Source of the DNA: Nocardioides sp.
Lineage (GTDB): Bacteria > Actinomycetota > Actinomycetes > Propionibacteriales > Nocardioidaceae
DNA length: 25,102 bases
Reading direction: 5' to 3'
Assembly: GCA_030145945.1 (NCBI GenBank)
Contig: JASLDK010000282.1
Coordinates: forward strand, 1-25,102
Under the pieces are notes generated by a model. The model had not been told where the DNA came from. It did not search any database and saw only the letters and a program-made list of their open reading frames with translations. Shown one piece after another: positions 14,132 through 24,058 of the stretch (position 1 is the stretch's first letter; every line of letters starts with the position of its first letter). The position numbers and the translations under genes were made by a program.

Positions 14132-15657
14132 GGCGCACGGAGCTTGAACTTCTGCAGCTTGCCGGTCGCCGTACGCGCCAACTCCTCACGGAACTCCACC
14201 GACGTCGGCGACTTGTAACCCGCCAACCGATCCTTGCACCACCGGATCAACTCAGCCTCCATCTCCGGACCCGCCTTGTCCGCAGCATCCGCCGTGAGCA
14301 CGATCAACGCCTTGATCGTCTCGCCCCACTTCTCACTCGGAACGCCGATCACCGCGACCTCCGCCACCGCCGGATGCGAGAACAACGTGTCCTCGACCTC
14401 GATCGACGTCACGTTCTCACCACCGGTGATGATCACGTCCTTCTTCCGATCCGCAATCGTCAGATAACCATCCTCACCCAGGAATCCACCATCGCCGGTG
14501 TGGAACCAGCCGTCCCTCAACGCCGCCGCGGACTCCTCGGGCTGCTCCCAATAACCCTCCAGCACCACATTCGACCGGGCCAACACCTCACCCGCCCCCT
14601 CCTCGGACTCATCAATCCTCAACGAGACACCGATCGCCGGCGCACCCGCCCGGGTCAGCCTCGCAGCCCGCTCCTCAGCCGGCAGGTCGTCCCACTCCTC
14701 ACGGGTGCGGTTGAACGTCAACAACGGCGACGTCTCGGTCAGGCCATAGATCTGGATGAACTCCCAACCCAACTCCTCCTGGACCCGGATCACGGTCTTG
14801 GTGGGCGGCGGGGCGCCGGCCATGATGATCCGCACCCTGTCCCGGCCGGGGATCTCGCCCTCCCAGGTCTGCGCCGCCTCCAGCACCGCCGCCGCCACCG
14901 CCGGGGCAGCACACATCACCGTCACACCGTGGTCGCGGACCCGGCGCAGGATCTCGGCACCGTCGACCTTGCGGAGCACGATGTGCCGCGCACCCACTCC
15001 CGACATCGCGAACGGCATGCCCCACCCATTGGCATGGAACATCGGCAACGTGTGCAGATAGACGTCGCGGTCACCGATCTGCGCATGCAGACCAAAGGTC
15101 AACGCGTTCGTCCAGATGTTGCGGTGCGTGATCTGCACACCCTTGGGCCGCGCCGTCGTACCCGAGGTGTAGTTGATCGTCGCGGTCGCCGCCTCGTCCG
15201 GCTCCCACGCCTTCGGCTCCACACCCGGAGCGGCATAGAGCGCGTCGTCGTCACCGAGCAGGAACTTGTGCTCGCACCTCACCCCCGCCAGCGAGTCCTC
15301 CAACTCCGGATCGATGTAGAGCACCCGGGCACCGGAGTGGTCGACGATGTACTGCACCTCGTCCGGACTCAACCGGAAGTTCACCGGCACCAGCACGCGC
15401 CCAGATCCGCTGACACCGAAGAACGACGTCAACAACCGTGAGGAGTTGTGGCTGACCATCGCCACGCGGTCGCCGACGCCGATCCCCAACTCGTCCAGCT
15501 TCGCTGCCTGACGTCGCGCCAGCGCACCCATCTCCGCATAGGTCACCTCGCCCTGGCTGGCGGCCGGCTGGTCCGGCTCGTCCACCACACCCACCCGCTC
15601 GCCGTACACCCGCACGGCACGATCGAGAAAGTCATTGACACTGAACGGGACGAACAT
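14098..15657 (-). CDS. FadD-type AMP-forming acyl-CoA synthetase (519 aa)
   Basis: An ANL-superfamily adenylating enzyme. Motifs in order: the phosphate-binding INYTSGTTARPKGVQ with ITHRN, YLHTLPMFHANGWGMPF, IYGLTETSP, the hinge region WFHTGDGGFLGEDGYLTIAD with RKKDVIITGGENV, and the C-terminal RTATGKLQKFKLR carrying the catalytic Lys. It activates a carboxylic acid with ATP and transfers the acyl group to CoA. Chain length cannot be read from sequence; the subgroup resembles medium/long-chain FadD proteins. ATG 15657 has GGAGG 4 nt upstream, and a -10-like TAGAGT lies at 15701-15696. It is a single-gene unit between the hydrolase-like gene (convergent) and tRNA-Val. Confidence 0.93.
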   Translation of the reverse strand: MFVPFSVNDFLDRAVRVYGERVGVVDEPDQPAASQGEVTYAEMGALARRQAAKLDELGIGVGDRVAMVSHNSSRLLTSFFGVSGSGRVLVPVNFRLSPDEVQYIVDHSGARVLYIDPELEDSLAGVRCEHKFLLGDDDALYAAPGVEPKAWEPDEAATATINYTSGTTARPKGVQITHRNIWTNALTFGLHAQIGDRDVYLHTLPMFHANGWGMPFAMSGVGARHIVLRKVDGAEILRRVRDHGVTVMCAAPAVAAAVLEAAQTWEGEIPGRDRVRIIMAGAPPPTKTVIRVQEELGWEFIQIYGLTETSPLLTFNRTREEWDDLPAEERAARLTRAGAPAIGVSLRIDESEEGAGEVLARSNVVLEGYWEQPEESAAALRDGWFHTGDGGFLGEDGYLTIADRKKDVIITGGENVTSIEVEDTLFSHPAVAEVAVIGVPSEKWGETIKALIVLTADAADKAGPEMEAELIRWCKDRLAGYKSPTSVEFREELARTATGKLQKFKLRAPYWEGLTRQVN

Positions 15658-15695
15658 GCTGCCTCCGGATCCGGACGGTCGATGTGACGCCAACC

Positions 15696-15701
15696 ACTCT
15701 A
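15696..15701 (-). promoter_or_regulatory. Predicted -10 element of the FadD-type ligase gene
   Basis: TAGAGT on the minus strand, the same hexamer as before the cobN riboswitch, would give a leader of about 30 nt ending in the GGAGG site. No convincing -35 element is seen. The remaining sequence between 15702 and 15841 shows no further feature. Confidence 0.35.
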
Positions 15702-15841
15702 GAACCCGGACGTTGCCGCACGGCTGGCCCGACGCGGTCGGACGACGAGCGGGTCGATCTCCGCGCCGAACGGTCGCGTGCCTCCTCACCGAGGCCCCCG
15801 CACCAGGGGCCGGCGTTTCGGCTGTGCGACGCCGCCTTCGC

Positions 15842-15847
15842 TAGGCT
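15842..15847 (+). promoter_or_regulatory. Predicted -10 element of tRNA-Val
   Basis: TAGGCT lies 13 nt before the mature 5' end of the tRNA. The same hexamer precedes the cbt riboswitch and the PucR-type regulator gene. Confidence 0.4.
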
Positions 15848-15860
15848 GGCCCGGCTTCTG

Positions 15861-15933
15861 GGGCGTATAGCTCAGCGGTAGAGCCCCTCGCTTACAACGA
15901 GGTGGTCGGGGGTTCGATCCCCTCTGCGCCCAC
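15861..15933 (+). tRNA. tRNA-Val (anticodon TAC)
   Basis: The cloverleaf folds fully. The acceptor stem is GGGCGTA/TGCGCCC with one G-U pair, and the D-arm contains AGCTCAGCGGTAGAGC. The anticodon stem CCTCG/CGAGG encloses the loop CTTACAA, giving anticodon TAC (codon GTA). The T-arm is GGGGG-TTCGATC-CCCTC. The discriminator is A15933. The 3' CCA is not encoded (the next bases are CCC), so it must be added after transcription. Confidence 0.97.
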
Positions 15934-16040
15934 CCGCATGACACTCGGCCCGCTCCCGACTGCGACACCCTCGGTCGAGACATCATCGTCTTGCCGCCGG
16001 GCATGCTGTGCCCCTACGGCGGCCAATCGCGGGGCTGGCA

Positions 16041-16070
16041 GCGTGTCGCGCCCGTCGACAGGCGACACGC
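16041..16070. repeat. Perfect 9-bp inverted repeat downstream of tRNA-Val
   Basis: GCGTGTCGC (16041-16049) and GCGACACGC (16062-16070) flank a 12-nt loop. It lies about 108 bp after the tRNA and has no T-run on the plus strand. It may assist termination or protect a 3' end, in series with the neighbouring terminator. Confidence 0.55.
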
Positions 16071-16077
16071 TCGGCCC

Positions 16078-16120
16078 AAAAAAGGCTGAACCGCTGGCGT
16101 CTCGGGTCACCAGCGGTTCA
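16078..16120 (-). terminator. Rho-independent terminator of the minus-strand ahpE unit
   Basis: Read on the minus strand, TGAACCGCTGG (16120-16110) pairs perfectly with CCAGCGGTTCA (16097-16087) around a 12-nt loop. A run of six T (16083-16078) follows after GCC. It lies about 130 nt past the ahpE stop and so should end transcripts coming from the ligase and ahpE. Confidence 0.8.
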
Positions 16121-16251
16121 ACAAGTGGAACAGTAGCCGCCCAACAGGTGCCTTCCAACCGAAACCGGGCGAATCAGCGAAAAATGACTCGAAGGGACTA
16201 CGCGACCCTCCCTTAAGGCCTAGCTGAAACAGGCGGTGTCGTCCCGGAGCC

Positions 16252-16728
16252 TCAGGACCCCGTTGCTGCTCGCAGCGCGGCGAGCAGGTCGTCGGCGCTG
16301 CGGGCCGCGGGCTTGGGGTTGTGGACCGACCAGGTCAGTCGCCCCTCCTTGTCGACGACGTACGACGACCGCTCGGGGCACCCGCTCGACTCGTCGAAGA
16401 CGCCATAGCTGCGGGCCACCGAGCCGTGCGGCCAGAAGTCGCTCAGCAGGCCGAAGTTGAGACCGTCGGCGTCACTGAATGCCCGCAGCGCATAGATCGG
16501 GTCGCAGGAGATGGCGAGCACCTCGGTGTCGAAGGTGAGGAACTCGTCGAGCCGGGTGCGGATGCCGTGCATCTCGCCGCTGCACACGCCGCTGAACGCG
16601 AACGGATAGAAGACGAGGGCGACCGCCTTCGTCCCGCGGTACGACGAGAGCGTGATGTCCTGGCCGAACTGGTCGCGCAGCGTGAAGTCGGGGGCGAGGC
16701 CGCCGAGTTCGATGCCGGTCCCGCTCAT
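16252..16728 (-). CDS. ahpE: AhpE-type peroxiredoxin
   Basis: A 158-residue peroxiredoxin closely resembling the mycobacterial AhpE pattern: LAPDFTLRDQFGQ, YPFAFSGVCSGE, LLSDFWPHGSVARSYGVFDE and the late Arg in ERSSYVVD. The peroxidatic Cys is Cys49. The P-x3-T-x2-C motif has Ser at the Thr position (PFAFSGVC), a conservative change that keeps the hydroxyl. M. tuberculosis AhpE, as I recall it, is a 1-Cys enzyme, whereas this protein also has Cys75 (AISCDP) and Cys117 (SSGCPERS), so an internal resolving Cys is possible. The ATG overlaps the stop of the upstream ligase gene (ATGA at 16725-16728). It reduces hydroperoxides and peroxynitrite in the cytosol. Confidence 0.93.
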   Translation of the reverse strand: MSGTGIELGGLAPDFTLRDQFGQDITLSSYRGTKAVALVFYPFAFSGVCSGEMHGIRTRLDEFLTFDTEVLAISCDPIYALRAFSDADGLNFGLLSDFWPHGSVARSYGVFDESSGCPERSSYVVDKEGRLTWSVHNPKPAARSADDLLAALRAATGS

Positions 16729-18389
16729 GAGCCGGAACCGTCGGGCTCGATGGAGGCGAGCTCGCGCTTGAGCACCTTGCCGGTGGCATTGCGCGGCAGC
16801 TCGTCGAGGAAGACGATCTCGCGCGGCACCTTGAAGCGGGCGAGGTTGGTCTTCACCAGGTCCTTGAGCTCGTCGGCCGTGACCGGCTCGGCATCGGGGA
16901 CCCGGACCACGAAGGCCCGCAGCCTCTTGCCGAAGTCGTCGTCATCCACACCGATCGCGGCGACCTCGGCGACTCGATCGTGGGTGGCGAGACAGTCCTC
17001 GACCTCCTTGGGGAAGACGTTCTCCCCGCCGGAGACGATCATCTCGTCATCGCGCCCCTCGACGTACAGCCGACCGGCGGCGTCGAAGCGGCCGACGTCG
17101 CCGGAGGACATCAGGCCGTCGACCATCTCCTTGCCGCCGCCACCGGTGTAGCCCTCGATCTGCAGGCTGTTGCCGACGAAGATCCGGCCCGACTGTCCCA
17201 CGGGCAGCTCGCGGCCGTCGGCGTCGAGGATCCGGACCACGGTCTGGTGAGGCAGCCGACCGGCACAGTCGGGTGCCTCGCGCAGGTCGCGCGGGTCGGC
17301 GATCGATGCCCAGGCGACCTCGGTGGAGCCGTAGATCGAATAGAGGTTGTCGCCGAACCGATCCATCCATTGCGTGGCGAGGTCACCGGGCAGTGCCGAT
17401 CCGGAAGAGGCGACAGCCTTCAGCGCGGGCAGTGGATAGCGCTCCAGCGTCGCCTCGGGCAGCGCGAGAATCCGCTGGAGCATGACGGGGATGACGGCGA
17501 ACGAGTCGCACTTCTCCTCGTGCAGGAGGCGCAGCGCGTCCTCGGGGTCGAAGCGGCGGGTCAGCACGAGGCTGGTGCCGAGCATCATCGCGAGTTGGTA
17601 GTGCGCGAAACCCCAGGTGTGGAACAGCGGCGCCGCCACGTGGCACTTCCAGCCGCTCTTGAGCGGCATCCGCGACAGGAGGGAGATCGCCGCGGGCAGA
17701 CCGCCCTGGGGACGGGGGGCACCCTTCGGCGTACCCGTGGTTCCCGAGGTCAGGATGATCGTGCGGCCCTTGCGGGAGGGCGCGCTGAGGTCGGATGTCC
17801 GACCGGCAGAAGCCTGTGCGGTGATGATTCCCTCGAGGCTGTCGGGGCCGGGCTCGCCGTCGGTCCAGCCCAGCACCCGGTCCGCGATGTCGGCGTCGGC
17901 GAGGAGACCGGTGAACTCCTCGTCGTGCACGACGACGCGGGGCTTCTCACGTGCGAGCACGTCGACCAACTGGGGGCCGGCGAAGGCGGTGTTGAGGTAG
18001 AGGACGTCCGCGCCCAGTTTGCTGATCGCGATGGACGCCTCGATGAATCCGCGATGGTTGCGGCACATGACGGCGACGCCGTCGCCAGGCTTGACGCCTC
18101 GGGCGCGCAGGCCATGGGCCAGGGCGTTGGACCGCTGCTGCAACTCGCCGAAGGTGAGCGATCCGATCTCGTCGATGATCGCGACCTGGTTCGGCATCCG
18201 CAGCGCGATCGTCTTGAAGCCGCCGGCGGGGGTGGTGCTCCACTGCCGCAGGGCGTTCGCCATTCCGGCGATCACGACAGGTGAATAGGGACGCACGATG
18301 CCCGAGTCGGTCAGGATCTTCAGGCTGGTCCCGGTGTCCTTGACCCGCGCGACGACGAGCTCGGACACCTGGTGCGCGATCTTCCCCAT
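16725..18389 (-). CDS. FadD2/FadD12-like AMP-forming acyl-CoA synthetase (554 aa)
   Basis: A second ANL-superfamily ligase. Motifs in order: TIILTSGTTGTPKGAPRP, AAPLFHTWGFAHYQLAM, YSIYGSTEVAWASIA, SSGDVGRFDAAGRLYVEGRD with DEMIVSGGENVFPKEVED, and LPRNATGKVLKREL with the catalytic Lys. The N-terminal about 75 residues before the adenylation core, and LTFGELQQRSNALAHGL, resemble mycobacterial FadD2/FadD12. ATG 18389 (MGKIAHQVSELV) is the start that gives the usual family length; no Shine-Dalgarno is evident, and a leaderless or weak start is possible. The gene follows the DUF3052 gene after 34 bp and overlaps ahpE, so the three are probably co-transcribed. Substrate unknown, most likely a fatty acid. 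Confidence 0.92.
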   Translation of the reverse strand: MGKIAHQVSELVVARVKDTGTSLKILTDSGIVRPYSPVVIAGMANALRQWSTTPAGGFKTIALRMPNQVAIIDEIGSLTFGELQQRSNALAHGLRARGVKPGDGVAVMCRNHRGFIEASIAISKLGADVLYLNTAFAGPQLVDVLAREKPRVVVHDEEFTGLLADADIADRVLGWTDGEPGPDSLEGIITAQASAGRTSDLSAPSRKGRTIILTSGTTGTPKGAPRPQGGLPAAISLLSRMPLKSGWKCHVAAPLFHTWGFAHYQLAMMLGTSLVLTRRFDPEDALRLLHEEKCDSFAVIPVMLQRILALPEATLERYPLPALKAVASSGSALPGDLATQWMDRFGDNLYSIYGSTEVAWASIADPRDLREAPDCAGRLPHQTVVRILDADGRELPVGQSGRIFVGNSLQIEGYTGGGGKEMVDGLMSSGDVGRFDAAGRLYVEGRDDEMIVSGGENVFPKEVEDCLATHDRVAEVAAIGVDDDDFGKRLRAFVVRVPDAEPVTADELKDLVKTNLARFKVPREIVFLDELPRNATGKVLKRELASIEPDGSGS

Positions 18390-18423
18390 GGGCCTATTCA
18401 AGCCCACCGGGTCGCGCGGGGAT

Positions 18424-18861
18424 TCAGGAGACCGACTTCGGCGCGACCAGTCGGGTCGCGGCCCAGTCCTTGCTGACGGCGGCCGCACTCGTCTGCGAGA
18501 GGCCGGCGATGGGGGCGGCTTCGGCGATGTCGGCCGCGTCGACCGCTCCGGGGCGGCCGATCTTGGGGGTGAGCAGCCAGATCACGCCGCCACCGACGAG
18601 GTCGGTCAGCGCGTCGACCAGCCCGTCGACCAGGTCACCGTCGTCGTTGCGCCACCACAGCAGGACCGCGTCGACCACGTTGCCGTAGTCGCCGTCGACG
18701 AGGTCGCCGTCGACGGCGTCCTCGATCGCGACGCGCAGCGCGTCGTCGGTGTCATTGTCCCAACCGAGCTCCTGAACGACCTGTCCCTTGGCAAGGGCCA
18801 TCCGTTCGGCGGGGCCGGTCGAGGCGGATGGGCTGGTGCCGCCGTCGGCGGTCGAAGTCAC
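18424..18861 (-). CDS. DUF3052-family protein (Rv2239c-like)
   Basis: A 145-residue acidic protein with the DUF3052 pattern: LAKGQVVQELGWDNDTDDALR, AIEDAVDGDLVDGDYGNVVD, VLLWWRNDDGDLVDGLVDAL and GGGVIWLLTPKIGRPGAVDA. A C-terminal part follows (AAPIAGLSQTSAAAVSKDW, then AATRLV). This family is largely actinobacterial, and its M. tuberculosis member Rv2239c also sits beside ahpE and near aceE. Function is not established. The start is GTG 18861, with GGAG 9 nt upstream. It is divergent from aceE and shares the 189-bp promoter region. Confidence 0.9.
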   Translation of the reverse strand: MTSTADGGTSPSASTGPAERMALAKGQVVQELGWDNDTDDALRVAIEDAVDGDLVDGDYGNVVDAVLLWWRNDDGDLVDGLVDALTDLVGGGVIWLLTPKIGRPGAVDAADIAEAAPIAGLSQTSAAAVSKDWAATRLVAPKSVS

Positions 18862-19050
18862 GGTGAGGACTCCAAAGGGGGCTGGGTTGGGTACGACGGG
18901 AGCGAGTGCCGTTCACGGCCTCGGGAGTAGTCCAGCGGAGTGAGGGTGGATGACGCAACCCTTGCGCCCAACCCGGCTGCGGCTGGGGGCCCGAGGAACC
19001 GTACTTGCGGGTAGATTTTCTGCGCTGCGCCCAGGTGCAACGATGGAGAC
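18862..19050. promoter_or_regulatory. Divergent promoter region between DUF3052 gene and aceE
   Basis: A 189-bp spacer. On the plus strand a -10-like TAGATT (19012-19017) is followed by a leader of about 25-30 nt with GGAG just before GTG 19051. On the minus strand GGAG precedes GTG 18861. No strong operator palindrome is visible. Confidence 0.4.
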
Positions 19051-21825
<2,775 letters not shown>

Positions 21826-22792
21826 GGCGTCACCGCTGGCGCGACCTCGGCGGCAGCGTCCGATGTCGCGCCCACGCGCAGCATCTTGCGGAACCGGGCC
21901 CGGTTGTAGGTCGCGGGCTCGGTTCCGGCGATGAACTCGTCGAGCAACCGGACGAACTCCTCCGGGTGGTCCTTGTGCGGGAAGTGCCCGGACTCGGCCA
22001 GCACGTCGACGCGTACGTCGGGGGCGAGTTCGAGAGCGTTGGCCGCGTGCGCAACCGGGATGACGAGGTCGTCGGCACCCCACAGAACGGCGAGCGGCAT
22101 CGCCTCACTGAGGTAGGCGCGGTCCGACATCGTGACGATCTGACCGCGCCAGTCGATGACGGTGCGGACCAGGTGCCGGATCGCGAACCGGGTGCGCCGA
22201 CTGCGCCAGGTGTCGAGGATGTCGGCGGCCTCATCGAGGTCGCGGGTGATCTTGCGCAGCGGGCCGAAGTCGATGTGGGTTGCCGCCGCCCGGAGCGCGA
22301 AGGTCTCCACGTGGCGCAGGCCGGGCAGGGTCAGCACGCCCATGACCCGGAACCAGCCAGGTGCCTGGATGAGCTTGATCATCGGGGTGACCTCGGGGCC
22401 CAGGCCGCCGCTGGACACGAGCATCACGCGTTGGGTGCGCTCGGGGAACTGGTAGGCGAACTGCATCGCGATGCCGCCACCGAAGCTGTGGCCCACGACG
22501 CTGACCTTGTCGATGCCGAGCACGGTCAGCAGGTCGCGCATCGCGTTGGCATAGCCGCCGAGGCTGTAGTCGGCCCGCGGCTTGTCGGACAGGCCGTGTC
22601 CGAGCAGGTCGGGAGCGATCACCGTGTAGCGCTCGGCGAGCTCGTCGATCACCTGCTCCCACGTGGTGTGGTCGCAGGCGAGCCCGTGCAGCAGAAGAAT
22701 CGCTGGTCCGGTGCCCTTGCGAACGTAGGCGCGGCGCTTGCCGTGCAGCGTGACGTACTGGATGTCGCCCATGTGCTCCCCCTTGGCCGCCC

Positions 22793-22819
22793 GCTAGCGC
22801 ATGCTCGCTCCTGCTAGCG
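22793..22819. repeat. Pair of GCTAGCG sites in divergent promoter region
   Basis: GCTAGCG occurs at 22793-22799 and 22813-22819. Each contains the palindrome GCTAGC, and the sites are 20 bp apart start to start, about two helical turns. They lie between the hydrolase start (22772) and the regulator promoter (22861), a plausible place for a paired operator. Confidence 0.4.
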
Positions 22820-22860
22820 ATGGTCAACGATTCAACCACGACGACGCATCCTGGGGGCAA

Positions 22861-22866
22861 TAGGCT
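22861..22866 (+). promoter_or_regulatory. Predicted -10 element for leaderless PucR-type regulator gene
   Basis: TAGGCT ends 6 nt before ATG 22873, so transcription would start at about the A of the start codon. No Shine-Dalgarno is seen. The spacing equals that of the -10 before the gene at 13586. Confidence 0.45.
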
Positions 22867-22872
22867 GAGCCC

Positions 22873-24054
22873 ATGTCCCCCACCGGTTCGGCCCAACGGG
22901 CCGAGGCCACGCGCCAACTCCGCGCCGCCACGGGCTCGTTGAGCACCGCCGCCGTCGCTCGGATGGAGGCGGATCTGGCGTGGTTCCGCGCGCTCAGCGC
23001 CGAGGAACGCTCCTATGTCGCGATGATCGTCCAGGCCGGCGTGAAGGGATTCGTCGACTGGTACGCCGACAGCAGCGGGCCCGACCCGCAGGACGATGCC
23101 ATGGTCGGGCAGGTGTTCGGCGTGGCGCCGCGGGCGATGGCGGGCACCGTTGACCTGCACCAGACCGTGGACCTGATCAAGCTGACCATCGACGAGGTCG
23201 AGGCCAACATCGAGCGGCTCCTCGATCCCGTGGTGCTGCCGGATGTCCACGGCGCCGTGCTGCGCTATGGCCGTGAGGTGGCCTTCGCGACCGCCGAGGT
23301 CTATGCCCGGGCAGCAGAGGTCCGTGGCCGTTGGGACGCCCGTCTCGAGGCACTGGCCGTCGACGCGGTTCTCCGTGCGGAGACCGACGAGTCGGTGCTC
23401 TCGCGCGCCAGCGCGGTGGGTTGGTCCTCGACGGGCGAGGTCGCGGTGGTCGTCGGCACCGCCCCGCCTGAGGCCAACGGTCAGCAGACCGAGGTCTTCG
23501 ACGACGTACGACGGGCAGCCAAGGACGCCGGTCTCGACGCCCTGAGCGCAGTCCAGGGTCATCTGCTGGTCGTGATCCTGGGCGGCGTCGATGAGCTCGA
23601 GAAGGACGCCACAGCCGTCGTACACCTCTTCGGTGAGGGCGCCGTGGTGGTCGGGCCCGCGGCGACCGACCTCGCGCATGCGCACGTGTCGGCCAGCATC
23701 GCGCTCGGCGCGCTGCGAGCAGCCGTGGGCTGGCCGGACGCACCGCGTCCCGTGTCGGCGCACGACCTGCTCCCCGAACGCATCCTCGCCGGTGACGACC
23801 TGGCACGTCAGGAGGCCGTCGAGCAGCTCTTCTCACCCCTGCACGCGTCGCGCGGCGAGCTCGTCGAGACCCTGGTCGCCTACTTCGCCAACGGCGGCGG
23901 GATCGAGGCCACCGCACGCGCCCTGTTCGTGCACGCCAACACGGTCCGCTACCGCCTCGGCCAGATCGCCGACCTCACCGGCCTGACCCCGTCGGTCCCC
24001 CGCGATGCGCTGACACTCCAGCTCGCGTTGGTGCTGGGCCGTCAGGCCGGCTGA
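22873..24054 (+). CDS. PucR/CdaR-family helix-turn-helix regulator, Rv2242-like
   Basis: A 393-residue protein. The N-terminal two thirds is a helical sensor-like region (EERSYVAMIVQAGVKGFVDW, TVDLHQTVDLIKLTIDEVEA). A GGDEF-like degenerate middle region follows (about 190-290). The C-terminal HTH_30 domain reads LVETLVAYFANGGGIEATAR and then ALFVHANTVRYRLGQIADLTG, the HaNTVRYRL signature of PucR/CdaR regulators. M. tuberculosis Rv2242, directly downstream of aceE, has the same architecture. The start is ATG 22873, apparently leaderless. Its stop lies 4 bp from the era stop (convergent). Targets are unknown; aceE, the hydrolase or fatty-acid synthesis genes are candidates from context only. 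Confidence 0.92.
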   Translation: MSPTGSAQRAEATRQLRAATGSLSTAAVARMEADLAWFRALSAEERSYVAMIVQAGVKGFVDWYADSSGPDPQDDAMVGQVFGVAPRAMAGTVDLHQTVDLIKLTIDEVEANIERLLDPVVLPDVHGAVLRYGREVAFATAEVYARAAEVRGRWDARLEALAVDAVLRAETDESVLSRASAVGWSSTGEVAVVVGTAPPEANGQQTEVFDDVRRAAKDAGLDALSAVQGHLLVVILGGVDELEKDATAVVHLFGEGAVVVGPAATDLAHAHVSASIALGALRAAVGWPDAPRPVSAHDLLPERILAGDDLARQEAVEQLFSPLHASRGELVETLVAYFANGGGIEATARALFVHANTVRYRLGQIADLTGLTPSVPRDALTLQLALVLGRQAG

Positions 24055-24058
24055 ACTC

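Larger units (their letters stand above)
15934..16251. other. Intergenic region of about 318 bp without a gene
   Basis: The stretch between tRNA-Val and ahpE holds two strong inverted repeats (listed separately). The remainder (16121-16251) shows no start codon with a ribosome site, no repeat and no integrase or attachment-site-like copy of the tRNA 3' end that I can see. Confidence 0.6.

Noticed and set aside
15786..16004. Minus-strand open frame encoding a peptide with RGSNPRPPRCKRGALPLSY
   Set aside because: This is the antisense translation of tRNA-Val. Peptides of this kind are well-known spurious database entries. The same holds for the overlapping minus-strand frame at 15892-16158.
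15861..16251. Integrated element at the 3' end of tRNA-Val
   Set aside because: No integrase, no direct repeat of the tRNA 3' end and no composition shift were seen; the next genes belong to a conserved chromosomal block.
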